A stretch of DNA of 64,000 nt from Pseudomonadota bacterium (GTDB taxonomy: Bacteria; Pseudomonadota; Gammaproteobacteria; Steroidobacterales; Steroidobacteraceae), in contig JAEWAF010000045.1 of assembly GCA_023391815.1 (NCBI GenBank), positions 68,452 through 132,451 on the forward strand, read 5' to 3'. Every line of letters starts with the position of its first letter. Position 1 is the stretch's first letter. The translations under genes and the position numbers were made by a program. Below the pieces are notes generated by a model. The model saw only the letters and a list, made by a program, of their open reading frames with translations, did no database searches and was not told the DNA's origin. Below, in pieces: positions 41,895-50,246 of the stretch.

Positions 41895-42863
41895 ATGAGC
41901 ACGCAATTCGCGGGGGGAGAATCGTCATTGGCGATGGGTAAGGCGAGGACCGTGACTCTCATCGGTGCGCCGACGGACGCCGGTGCCGCCGATCGCGGGG
42001 CTTCGATGGGGCCTGAAGCGTTGCGTGTGGCCGGACTGCGCGAAGCGCTGGTCGGGCGCGGATTACAAGTGATCGACCGCGGCAATCTCAGCGGTCCCGG
42101 CAATCCGGTGCAGGAGCCGGTCGACGGCTATCGCCATCTCGCCGAAGTCACCGAATGGAATCAGCTGGTCCACGATGCAATGTATGCAGCGCTCAAAGAC
42201 GGTCAGCTGCCCATTCTGCTCGGCGGCGACCATTGCCTGGGGGTCGGTTCGATCAGCGCCGTCGCGCGTTACTGTCGCGAGCGTCGCAAGAAGCTGCGGG
42301 TGTTCTGGCTCGACGCGCACGCCGACTTCAACACGCGCGATCTTTCGCCGAGCGGCAACATTCATGGCATGCCGGTCGCGTGCCTGTGCGGCTTCGGCCC
42401 GGCGCAGCTGACCGACATGAGTGGCCACAAGCCGGCCATCGATCCGTCGTGGATCCGGCAGATCGGCATTCGCAGCGTCGATCCGCTGGAAAAGCGTTTC
42501 GTGCACGAGCACGGGCTGGAAGTCTTCGACATGCGTTACATCGACGAGCACGGCATGCGCCAGACGATGGAGCAGGCGCTGCTCGGTCTCGATGACGACA
42601 CGCATCTGCACGTGAGTTTCGACGTCGACTTTCTCGATCCGGAGATCGCGCCGGGCGTGCTCACGACCATTCCGGGCGGCCCGACCTATCGCGAGGCGCA
42701 GCTGTGCATGGAAATGATCGCCGACACCGGCCGCATGGCGTCGCTGGATGTGATGGAGTTGAATCCGGCGCTCGACGTTCGTAACAAGACCGCGCTGCTC
42801 GCGGTGGATTTGATCGAATCGCTGTTCGGCAAGAGCACGCTGATGCGCCGCGCGGCTCCCTGA
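41895..42863 (+). CDS. rocF: Arginase
   Basis: A 322-residue ureohydrolase with all manganese ligands: His113 in GGDHC, Asp140/His142/Asp144 in DAHAD, and Asp243/Asp245 in FDVDFLDP. The sequence SGNIHGMP is typical of arginases (versus agmatinases), so it probably hydrolyses L-arginine to ornithine and urea. The start at 41895 follows AGAGGA with 8-bp spacing; 41934 is an alternative. The 22-bp gap to the next gene suggests co-transcription with the YVTN protein. Confidence 0.9.
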   Translation: MSTQFAGGESSLAMGKARTVTLIGAPTDAGAADRGASMGPEALRVAGLREALVGRGLQVIDRGNLSGPGNPVQEPVDGYRHLAEVTEWNQLVHDAMYAALKDGQLPILLGGDHCLGVGSISAVARYCRERRKKLRVFWLDAHADFNTRDLSPSGNIHGMPVACLCGFGPAQLTDMSGHKPAIDPSWIRQIGIRSVDPLEKRFVHEHGLEVFDMRYIDEHGMRQTMEQALLGLDDDTHLHVSFDVDFLDPEIAPGVLTTIPGGPTYREAQLCMEMIADTGRMASLDVMELNPALDVRNKTALLAVDLIESLFGKSTLMRRAAP

Positions 42864-42885
42864 TAGAACATTCAAAGGAAACAAG

Positions 42886-43932
42886 ATGAAGAAGCTGGGC
42901 TGGTCGTTGTTGTTCTTGCTCGCGCTGAGCGGCGTCGCGGCCGCCGCGCCGTCGGGCACGTTGCTGGTGCTGAACAAATCCGACGACACCGTGTCGTTCA
43001 TCGATCTGGCAAACAACGAAGTCAAAGCGACCTTGCCGACGGGCGATGGGCCGCACGAAGTCGCTGTCTCCACCGATGGCAGGACCGCCGTGGTCACGAA
43101 CTACGGCGACACTGAAAAGCCGGGCAAAACGTTGACGGTGGTCGATGTGCCGGGCAAGAAGGTCGTGCGGACCATCGACCTGGGCAATTACAGCCGGCCG
43201 CACGGCATCGTCTGGCTGCAAGGCGATGAAGTCGCGGTCACTGTCGAAGCGAGCAAGGCGCTGCTCATCGTCGGTGTGAACGAGGGCAAGGTGAAACATG
43301 CGATCGCGACCGATCAGGTCGGCACGCACATGGTGGCGGTCAGCCCGAAACATCATCGCGCGTTCACGGCCAACATCGGCTCGGGTTCGACCACAGTGAT
43401 CGATCTCTCGCTTCATCAGCGCATCACGGATGTCGTCACGGGCAAAGGTGCCGAAGGCATCGCGGTCGCGCCGGATGGGAGCGAGGTATGGGTGACCAAT
43501 CGCGAGGCCAACACGGTCTCCATCGTCGATCCGGCGACGTTGAAAATCATCGCCACGCTCGAGCCGGGCAAGATGCCCATTCGTGTGAAGTTCACGCCGG
43601 ATGGCACACGCGCGCTCGTCTCCAACGCGATCTCGGGCGATGTCGCGGTGTTCGATGCGGTGACCAAGAAGCAGATCACGAGCATCCCGATGCAGAAGGA
43701 AGGCGAGCGGATGCCGCAGGATGATACGAAGCGCATGGCGTCGCAGTTCGGCACCGGCCCGGTGCCCGTCGGCATCCTGATGCCGGATGCGTTGTCGCTC
43801 GCGTTCGTGGCCAACACCAACGCCGATACGATCACCGTCATCGATCTGGCCTCGCTCAAGATCGTCAACCGACTCAAAGCCGGCCGCGAGCCGGACGGCC
43901 TCGGCTACTCGGTCCTCACGATCAAGAAATGA
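42886..43932 (+). CDS. Periplasmic YVTN beta-propeller protein
   Basis: A 348-residue secreted protein with signal peptide (about 1-21) and repeated blades of the YVTN type (V/I-S-I-V-D-x-A-T-L-K-I-I-A-T, P-x-G-V-A-V-x-P-D-G-S-E-V-W-V-T-N). It probably forms a seven-bladed propeller for protein or ligand binding; such proteins occur with metal, sugar or quinone enzymes. AAAGGAAA precedes the ATG. It follows arginase closely, so it may share its transcript, but a functional link is not evident. Confidence 0.88.
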   Translation: MKKLGWSLLFLLALSGVAAAAPSGTLLVLNKSDDTVSFIDLANNEVKATLPTGDGPHEVAVSTDGRTAVVTNYGDTEKPGKTLTVVDVPGKKVVRTIDLGNYSRPHGIVWLQGDEVAVTVEASKALLIVGVNEGKVKHAIATDQVGTHMVAVSPKHHRAFTANIGSGSTTVIDLSLHQRITDVVTGKGAEGIAVAPDGSEVWVTNREANTVSIVDPATLKIIATLEPGKMPIRVKFTPDGTRALVSNAISGDVAVFDAVTKKQITSIPMQKEGERMPQDDTKRMASQFGTGPVPVGILMPDALSLAFVANTNADTITVIDLASLKIVNRLKAGREPDGLGYSVLTIKK

Positions 43933-43949
43933 AATAAGCAACGGCGCGA

Positions 43950-44069
43950 CCGCCGGTGCCGGCGGCCAGCCCAGCGTGATTGAGCGAACGGCGCGTCCCG
44001 CCGGCCGCTCGCGGCTTAAACCCAGCGTGAGTCGATCTGCGCTCCGGCCGAAGGCCGGTCGCGCAGATC
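43950..44069. repeat. Cluster of three hairpins between convergent genes
   Basis: Three potential stems follow each other: CCGCCGG/CCGGCGG (43950-43965), a broken GAGCG-CGGC/GCCG-CGCTC stem (about 43982-44010), and a two-part stem GATCTGCGC/GCGCAGATC with inner CCGGCC/GGCCGG (44034-44069). CCCAGCGTGA occurs twice, at 43970-43979 and 44021-44030, at a 51-bp interval. The last stem overlaps the stop of the SRAP gene. It may be a bidirectional terminator or a small REP-like element. Confidence 0.5.
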
Positions 44070-44748
44070 AGCCGAACAGCACCGGTTTGATCAGCTGCTC
44101 GTCGTCGTATTTGAGCGAATTGACGCGCGGGCTCACCGCATGCGCGACCATCCTCTCTTGAGGATAAGTTCGCAGCAGCGACCGAGCGCGCGCGGTCGAG
44201 CCGCGCAGCCACGGCTCATACTCATCTTTGTGAAGAATCGCCGGCATGCGCTGCGCCGTATTGTGAACGTCGGCCAATAGATCGTTCGGCGGCACTGTCA
44301 GCACCGCGCACCCCTCGATGACGTCATCCTCCTCCTTGTTGACCGTTCGATCCCAAATCGCCGCGACTCCAAACACCGACCGATTCACCAGCCTCGCAAA
44401 GTAAGGCTGCAGATACTGCTGCGGCGTGAGCTGCCACCCATAGAACCCCGACAGCGGCAGGATGCACCGCTGATTTCGCCACCACGCACCGCTGAACGCC
44501 TTGTTGCGATCGAGCTCGTCGGCCGAGGCGTGCGTCGTGCAAGCCTTGCGCTCGTCGCCTTCGGCCCAATCCGGAACCAGTCCCCAACGCATCATCACGC
44601 CTTCACTCTCGCCTTGATGCAGACGCACGACCGGCACGTTGTTGCGAGTGGAAACATTGAAGCTGGGCTCGAATCGCCACCACGCGTGCAGCAGCGGGAA
44701 CTCACGTTCCACCGCGGCTTGATGCGCTATGACGAATCGCTCGCACAT
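44068..44748 (-). CDS. SRAP-domain protein (HMCES/YedK family) with altered catalytic Glu
   Basis: A 226-residue SRAP protein. Canonical members use Cys2 to form a thiazolidine crosslink with abasic sites in single-stranded DNA; Cys2 is present (MCERF). Conserved SRAP landmarks are RWGLVPDWA and RMPAIL. The catalytic Glu of the GFYEW motif is Gly104 here (SGFYGW), and the second residue of MCGR is Glu. The crosslinking chemistry may be slowed or altered. The frame is intact and the length normal. It may still bind abasic DNA, since Cys2 remains. Confidence 0.85.
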   Translation of the reverse strand: MCERFVIAHQAAVEREFPLLHAWWRFEPSFNVSTRNNVPVVRLHQGESEGVMMRWGLVPDWAEGDERKACTTHASADELDRNKAFSGAWWRNQRCILPLSGFYGWQLTPQQYLQPYFARLVNRSVFGVAAIWDRTVNKEEDDVIEGCAVLTVPPNDLLADVHNTAQRMPAILHKDEYEPWLRGSTARARSLLRTYPQERMVAHAVSPRVNSLKYDDEQLIKPVLFG

Positions 44749-44891
44749 GGGTCTTCGAGAATAAGAGCCGTCTGGTATCGGGAATGTGACGTCTCGCAGA
44801 TTCCGTACGCTCGACGCTCGTGTTCAGCATCGCCGCACATTGCGGCCGGCAATATTGAAACTGAACTCGCGCGCGGCGCGAACAGGGCCGC

Positions 44892-45392
44892 TCAGCCGGG
44901 CAGCTTGAGCTCGATCAGCTCGGCGCGCACCGACTCGGCGGTTATATATAACTTCGCGAGCGCGATCGGTAGTCGGAAACGACGCGGTCCGATGCTGCCC
45001 GGATTGATGAACAACACGCCGTCGCGCTCTTCGACCACCGGCTTGTGCGAATGACCGCTGATGACCACCGACATGCCCGCGGCCGACGGATCCAGATCGA
45101 TCTGATTCAGGTCGTGCAGCACATGAATGGAGTGCCCGCGAATCTCGAGAAACAACGTTTCGGGAATCGCCTCGGCCCAGGAGCCCTTGTCGTTGTTGCC
45201 CCGGACCGCGTCGACGGGCGCGAGCGTCTGCAATTTCTCCAGCACGTTCGGCGAGCCGATGTCGCCGGCATGAATGATGCGGCTCACATCGTTCAGGTGC
45301 TTCAGCGCTTCGGGACGCAGCAGGCCATGAGTATCGGAGACCACGCCGATGACGGTTTGGTCGGGCGGGTCGGAAGGGAGCGCGGGTTCCAT
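44892..45392 (-). CDS. Metallophosphoesterase (YfcE/MJ0936-type)
   Basis: A 166-residue calcineurin-like phosphoesterase. All five metal motifs are present: SDTHG (D-x-H), GDIG, GNND, the His in VLHD and GHSHK. This is the single-domain YfcE/MJ0936 class, phosphodiesterases on small artificial substrates with unknown natural substrate. No signal; cytoplasmic. The start is the first Met before the domain. Confidence 0.9.
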   Translation of the reverse strand: MEPALPSDPPDQTVIGVVSDTHGLLRPEALKHLNDVSRIIHAGDIGSPNVLEKLQTLAPVDAVRGNNDKGSWAEAIPETLFLEIRGHSIHVLHDLNQIDLDPSAAGMSVVISGHSHKPVVEERDGVLFINPGSIGPRRFRLPIALAKLYITAESVRAELIELKLPG

Positions 45393-45468
45393 TGACTGTT
45401 CAGCAACGAGCGGCGACGAGCTCGTAACTGTAACGTCGCCGCGCCGACCATGCCAGCGGCGAAAATGC

Positions 45469-47133
45469 TCAGACCAAGGAGGTGTTCTTCGGTACTCGCA
45501 CCACCACGGTGCCGGCGATCTTGTCGTGCCAGGTCTGACGGCCGTTGTCGAATACCATCCAGATGAAGCCGAGGCCGGCCGGGATCAGCGACAGGAAACA
45601 ACCGAGCGCACGCACGATGGCGGTTTCCCACTCCATGTCGCGACCGTCGGTGCGTACCACGCGCAGATTGCAAACGATGCCGCCGATGGTCGTGCCTTTC
45701 AATTTCCACATCAGCGCGCCGTAACCCGCGAGCGCGACCAGGAACAGATGACCGCTCGGTTCCAGCCAGTCCACGATGATGGCCACGATCAGCGTGTCGA
45801 GCGCGAGCGCGCCCATGCGAATCCAGAAACCCGCGCGCGGTAAGCTGCTGAGCTCGACATTGCTGGGAGCTGCGGGCGGAGCAGGAGACGGCGGCGGAGG
45901 CGGCGGCACGGTGCTGCCATCACCGACGAATCCTGCCGATTCGATCGTCGCGTCGGGCGCGGCTGCCGGCGCAGCAGGTGAGGCTGCGGCCACAGTTTGC
46001 GCTGTGGCAGCCGCAGCTCTCGAACGCTGCGCCAGTAGCAATGTGTAGACGACGACACCGAAGCCGAGCGCGCCGACGATGTTCGATACGATGAAGCCAA
46101 GCACGGGCACCGTGTACAACAGCAGCACGATCAAGCCGCCGATCAGAGTGGCGACGGCGAGATGACCGAACGCACCGATCCCGGTGAATCGAGTGATGCG
46201 CCGTCCGATCGCGGCGAGGATCACGGTCTTGCCGAACAGCGCCGCGCAGAACATTCCAAGCACCAGGAAGGGCACCAGCGCCACGCCTATGACAGTAATC
46301 AGCGTGAGGATGATCAGAATCGGCGAGAGTACGACGGCGAGGATGGTCGCGATCACCGATTCTCCGGGTCGTTCTTCCAGCGTGGTGACACAGCGCTGCA
46401 CGCTGCCGTCGAACATCACCGCCATCAAGACATACAAACCCAGGAATCCGAGGGCGAGCCACCACGCCCACGCCACGCTGGAATCGAATGCCAGCGGGCG
46501 GCCGTACAGGAGACAGTTCTCGAACCAGGCTTTCAGCCACGTCAGATCGCCGAGGTGCTGACCGAACCCGATCTGTTGTTGTCCGCCCAGGATTTTGGAG
46601 GCGGGGTCGCGCGCGATCGAGCCGCCGACAGAAACGGTTTCGCCGTTGACGATTGCGTCAGGACCGAGCTGCACGTTGCCGAACACCGCGACCACGTCCT
46701 GGCCCACTTCGCTGTTGACGTACACGTTGCCGAACAGCGCGATAACGCCTTCGCCGACCGGACCGGTCGCGGAGGCATCGCCCCCGATCGCCACGACTGC
46801 TTCCCCGACTTCGCCCGCGGAAGTGGACGAGCCCATGACCGCGATCACCGCGTCCGCGTATTCGCCGCCCGGCAGAGTGGAGTCATCGCCGATATTGACG
46901 ATGACTCGTTCATTCTTGCCGTCGAGACGCCGCATGGCGCGTTCGGCGGCCCGTTGAGCGCGTTCAGCCTCGCGCCCCGCGCGCTCCAGTTCGCGCTGCA
47001 CGGTGCGATCGATCTCATCCTTGAGCTCCACCTCGACCGGCGGCGTCACTTCTTCCTGAGCGATCGCATGCGGAGCGGCGCCGAGACCGGCGAGCATCGC
47101 GATCGTGAACAATCCTAAGAACAAACGTTTCAT
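45469..47133 (-). CDS. Membrane protein with bactofilin-like repeats and RDD domain
   Basis: A 554-residue protein of unusual layout. A signal peptide (about 1-25) precedes an acidic/basic coiled segment (about 35-75). Residues about 78-185 are repeated beta-strand units (EAVVAIGGDASATGPVG, GVIALFGNVYV, QDVVAVFGNVQLG), which read as a polymer-forming, bactofilin-like beta-helix. About five helices follow (about 215-375), then a Pro7 linker, and an RDD membrane domain at the C-terminus (AGFWIRMGALALDT ... WHDKIAGTVVV). It starts 18 bp after the preceding gene in the ECF operon. The start could be an upstream GTG (47145). Function unknown; a membrane-bound scaffold is a reasonable guess. Confidence 0.78.
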   Translation of the reverse strand: MKRLFLGLFTIAMLAGLGAAPHAIAQEEVTPPVEVELKDEIDRTVQRELERAGREAERAQRAAERAMRRLDGKNERVIVNIGDDSTLPGGEYADAVIAVMGSSTSAGEVGEAVVAIGGDASATGPVGEGVIALFGNVYVNSEVGQDVVAVFGNVQLGPDAIVNGETVSVGGSIARDPASKILGGQQQIGFGQHLGDLTWLKAWFENCLLYGRPLAFDSSVAWAWWLALGFLGLYVLMAVMFDGSVQRCVTTLEERPGESVIATILAVVLSPILIILTLITVIGVALVPFLVLGMFCAALFGKTVILAAIGRRITRFTGIGAFGHLAVATLIGGLIVLLLYTVPVLGFIVSNIVGALGFGVVVYTLLLAQRSRAAAATAQTVAAASPAAPAAAPDATIESAGFVGDGSTVPPPPPPSPAPPAAPSNVELSSLPRAGFWIRMGALALDTLIVAIIVDWLEPSGHLFLVALAGYGALMWKLKGTTIGGIVCNLRVVRTDGRDMEWETAIVRALGCFLSLIPAGLGFIWMVFDNGRQTWHDKIAGTVVVRVPKNTSLV

Positions 47134-47151
47134 ACGAAACACCACGCGTCC

Positions 47152-47613
47152 TCAGCGGGCCGCATACAACGTCCGGTAGGCAGCCGCGCTGACACCGAAC
47201 AACGTTAGATACAGCGCGCCGAGAATGGCCGCGCCGCCATAAACCCACAACGACGGCAGGTCGCGAAAGACTTCGCCGATCGTCATGACCAAGGAAGGAA
47301 TCCACGCCACGTCGGCGAACAGCGCGGCACCGCGCGCGCCCGGGTTGATCGGATCGATGATCAGAGCCGACGCTTTCAGCACCAGCGTGATCAGGCCGGC
47401 CGAGCCGATGATGAACAGCAAGCGGGCCGCGACCGGCCAACTGGAGAAGCTGCCTTGCCACCAAGGCGCGGCGGCACGACGCGCGATCTCCGCCATCACT
47501 TTGGATTCGAGATCGGCTGGCGCGCGGCGCAAAGGCTGATCGCGCAGGGCCTTGTCGACGAAGCGCTCCAGCTGTCGATCACGCTGCTCGTTGGGATTGG
47601 ATGGAGTGTTCAT
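47152..47613 (-). CDS. Small membrane protein, putative anti-sigma factor
   Basis: A 153-residue protein with a soluble N-terminus (about 1-55, charged helical: ERFVDKALRDQPLRRAPADLESKVMAEIARR) and two to three helices (about 62-85, 98-118 and 125-148). Position directly after the ECF sigma gene (11 bp) fits a membrane anti-sigma factor that holds the sigma factor through the N-terminal helix. No ZAS zinc motif (HxxxCxxC) is visible, so the assignment is from context only. The start at 47613 removes a 7-residue leader. Confidence 0.65.
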   Translation of the reverse strand: MNTPSNPNEQRDRQLERFVDKALRDQPLRRAPADLESKVMAEIARRAAAPWWQGSFSSWPVAARLLFIIGSAGLITLVLKASALIIDPINPGARGAALFADVAWIPSLVMTIGEVFRDLPSLWVYGGAAILGALYLTLFGVSAAAYRTLYAAR

Positions 47614-47624
47614 GGTGGCGGCCT

Positions 47625-48197
47625 CTAGAAACATTCCGCCGTCAGACCGCGGGCGGCGAGAATCTTCGCGAGCGCGGCACGCGCCCGCATGATGTCGATT
47701 TTCACTTTGGGCAACGAGATGCCGAGCTGCTGCGCAATCTGGTCATAGGACATCTCTTCGAAGTGATACAGCACCAGCGGCAGGCGCCGGTGATCGGGCA
47801 ATTTCTGCAAAGCCTCGGCCACGATGGCCCGGCGCGTCTCCGCATCGAGGTCGACGGCGCTGCCTTCGCCTTCGGGTTGCGGGATCTCCATCTCCGCGTC
47901 GTCGTCATCGTCGCCGCGCATCTCCGAAAAGAACCGCCAGCGGCGGCGGTAGCGGGTGGCGTGATTCAAGGCCAGGTTGCGAGCCACGGTCTTGAGCCAG
48001 CCGCCGGCGGCCGGGCTGGTGCGCAATTGGGCGAAATTCTCGTAAGCCTTCAGGAACACCTGCTGGGCGATGTCCTCCGCCGGGCCGTCGCGGCCCGTGA
48101 TCCGCGCGGCGGTGGAATAGACCATGTCCTGATAGGCACGCATGAAGCTTGCGAAGTCGTCCTGGCGCTCGGGGGTGTCCGGGGGTTGGCTGGCCAC
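47625..48197 (-). CDS. ECF-type RNA polymerase sigma factor
   Basis: A 190-residue sigma-70-family ECF factor. Region 2 (about 15-85) has DMVYSTAARITGRDGPAEDIAQQVFLKAY, and region 4 (about 125-180) has LPLVLYHFEEMSYDQIAQQLGISLPKVKIDIMRARAAL, an HTH for the -35. An acidic DDDDD linker joins them. It starts at a GTG (48197) with no clear ribosome-binding site, so the N-terminus is uncertain. It heads an operon with a putative anti-sigma factor and the bactofilin-like/RDD protein, and probably autoregulates from the 261-bp gap upstream. Confidence 0.9.
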   Translation of the reverse strand: MASQPPDTPERQDDFASFMRAYQDMVYSTAARITGRDGPAEDIAQQVFLKAYENFAQLRTSPAAGGWLKTVARNLALNHATRYRRRWRFFSEMRGDDDDDAEMEIPQPEGEGSAVDLDAETRRAIVAEALQKLPDHRRLPLVLYHFEEMSYDQIAQQLGISLPKVKIDIMRARAALAKILAARGLTAECF

Positions 48198-48458
48198 GGT
48201 GATGTCGTCGTTTAGCTTGAGAACACCGCGCTGGAGGAGAAGTTACAGCTTTATCGACCTGGGTCCGGGGCCCGGAACACTAGTCGTTTTACCGTGAAAA
48301 TGCGACGTAATCCGCACACTTACAGGGTCAAGCTTATGGTCAGTCGGAGCCGGGTTGCTTAGACTTTCGCGCGCTTCACGGGCAATGCCGCCCGCCAGAC
48401 CACCATGGTGTCGCCGGATTGAAGGCGGGGCCAAGCTGCAGTTGAGCTTGTTGAGCTG

Positions 48459-49736
48459 ATGACTTCGACGATACGGACCTTCTTCATCCTGCTTCCCGCT
48501 CTGGCGCTCACTGCCTGCGCCGTGCCCCAAGTCAGCGAGCCCGAGACCGTGGCGGTTCGCGCGACCTCGCTGAATCCTGCGTATTCGTCGGTCAACGCCC
48601 AGGTGCTGAGCGATGCCGGCAAGGTCGATTACAGCTTCGCGGCCTCGCTCGATCCCGCGGCCTCGGCCGATACCCTGACCCGTCTTCAGTCCTCCTATAC
48701 CCAGCAGATGGGTAACGAAAGCCTGCGCGTCGGCGATGCCGTGAGCAGCGTGGGCATGTGGGGCACTTCGGTCCGCTACGGCGGCATGCAGTTCGGCACC
48801 CGAACCGGGACTCGGGATGACGTGATCAATTCGAACAAGCTGGCCAGCACTGGCATGGCCGTGCTGCCCACCGTCGCCGACGCGTTGTTCGCTTCGGCCG
48901 GCCAGGCCGCCCCGGGGTTGAGCCAGCAGAATCTTTCGGTGAATCGTTCGCTGCCCTCGGGTGACCAGGGCTGGAGCCTGGCCGTGCGGGACGCGCTGGG
49001 CAATTCCGAATCCGTCGCGGCTCCGATGATCGCGCGGACCCAGCTCGCCGAGCAGGGCTGCTCCGACTTCTCCGTCGGCTTCGGCAAGGTGCGTGAGAAC
49101 TACGCGCTCACCAGCAATTCCTATGGTCCGATGTTCGCGAATACGACTGTGACCTGCGCCGCGCCGATGGGCTTCACGCTGGAAGGACACGGCGAATATC
49201 TGGCGGATGAAGTGGCCGCGCTCGGCTTCGGCGTCGCGCGTCGCATCGGTTCGATCGGCACCGCATCGGTCGCGTTCGCTCAAAGCAATGCGGCGAGCGG
49301 CGGCTCGGGCTGGATGTCGAAGGTGGGCTTCGAGCACACCAACTCGATGTTCAATCTGATGTTGCGCTCACGGTTTCAGTCGCGGGAGTTTCGTGACATC
49401 GGCAGCATGGCGCTGACCGATCCCATCATGCAACGTGATCTGGCCAGCGTCGGCGTGAACGTCACCGAGCGCTCGAGCCTGTCGGTCGCGTATGCGACGC
49501 AAACGACCTGGGCGCGCGAGCGCACGAATCTCATCGCCGTGAAACAGAGCATGGGCGTGGGCCGCGGCACGATGTCGATGAGCGCCGGTCATTCGCTCGA
49601 AGACAACTTCGGCTCGTCGGTGTTTATTTCTTACAAGCGCCCGTTCGGCGGGCTCAAGCCGGTGTTCCGACCGGCGGCGGACGATCTCGAAGAGCTGAAT
49701 CTGCAACTGCCGCAGAGCTCGGACGACATCCAGTAA
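48459..49736 (+). CDS. Orphan usher-like outer-membrane lipoprotein
   Basis: A 425-residue protein with lipoprotein signal ending ALTAC (Cys20). The central and C-terminal part resembles the beta-barrel of fimbrial ushers: GCSDFSVGFGKVRENYALTSNSYGPMFANTT, then LTLEGHGEY and further paired strands ending in VFISYKRPFGG. It is about half the length of an usher (800-900 residues), lacking the usual N-terminal and C-terminal soluble domains. No chaperone, pilin or adhesin gene lies nearby. A barrel of unknown role derived from the usher family is the best guess. It is divergent from the ECF operon. Confidence in the family is moderate. Confidence 0.55.
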   Translation: MTSTIRTFFILLPALALTACAVPQVSEPETVAVRATSLNPAYSSVNAQVLSDAGKVDYSFAASLDPAASADTLTRLQSSYTQQMGNESLRVGDAVSSVGMWGTSVRYGGMQFGTRTGTRDDVINSNKLASTGMAVLPTVADALFASAGQAAPGLSQQNLSVNRSLPSGDQGWSLAVRDALGNSESVAAPMIARTQLAEQGCSDFSVGFGKVRENYALTSNSYGPMFANTTVTCAAPMGFTLEGHGEYLADEVAALGFGVARRIGSIGTASVAFAQSNAASGGSGWMSKVGFEHTNSMFNLMLRSRFQSREFRDIGSMALTDPIMQRDLASVGVNVTERSSLSVAYATQTTWARERTNLIAVKQSMGVGRGTMSMSAGHSLEDNFGSSVFISYKRPFGGLKPVFRPAADDLEELNLQLPQSSDDIQ

Positions 49737-49737
49737 T

Positions 49738-50208
49738 TCAGGGCCGCCGCGCGACCGGTCCCGCCGGTCGCACCATCTCGATGTGCATGATGCCGTCCTC
49801 ATCGTACGGCTCGGAGGACTGCACGAATCCAAACGATCCATAGAACTTGTGCAAGTGAGCTTGCGCGCCGATGCGTGTTGGCAGCGTCGGATAAAGCTCA
49901 TGCATCTTTTCCAGGCCGCGAGCGACGAGCTCCCGGCCGACGCCGGTACCGCGGGCCATTTTGGTCGTGACGATCCGGCCCAGCGAGGGCTCCGGATAAC
50001 TCACGCCCGGCGCGATCAATCGTAGATAGGCCGCGAGCTGATCGCCCGCCCAGCCCGCCAGGTGCAACGCCTTCAGATCCTTGTCGTCGATGTCTGGATA
50101 GGGACACGCTTGCTCGACGACGAACACCGCCTGTCTCGCGGCGAAGATCGCGTGGATTTCCAGCGGCGAAAGCTCGTTATATCGGCGCCACTGCCAATTG
50201 ATGTTCAT
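49738..50208 (-). CDS. elaA: ElaA-family N-acetyltransferase
   Basis: A 156-residue GNAT of the ElaA type (E. coli length 153). The start NINWQWRRYNELSPLEIHAIFAARQAVFVVEQACPYPDID is the ElaA signature region, and the acetyl-CoA motif is GTGVGRELV. Substrate not known. The start at 50208 begins at the conserved N-terminal residues; further upstream the frame is antisense to other signals. Only one base separates its stop from that of the convergent usher-like gene. Confidence 0.92.
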   Translation of the reverse strand: MNINWQWRRYNELSPLEIHAIFAARQAVFVVEQACPYPDIDDKDLKALHLAGWAGDQLAAYLRLIAPGVSYPEPSLGRIVTTKMARGTGVGRELVARGLEKMHELYPTLPTRIGAQAHLHKFYGSFGFVQSSEPYDEDGIMHIEMVRPAGPVARRP

Positions 50209-50246
50209 CGTCGAACGCGCCTGTATGAAAAGGAAGCTGCGGACGC

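Noticed and set aside
48243..49337. Minus-strand open frame across the usher-like gene
   Set aside because: Product is Arg/His/Gly-rich without fold features; the plus-strand frame has a lipobox and barrel pattern.
48459..49736. A chaperone-usher pilus cluster
   Set aside because: No chaperone, pilin or adhesin gene is near; only one partial usher-like gene is present.
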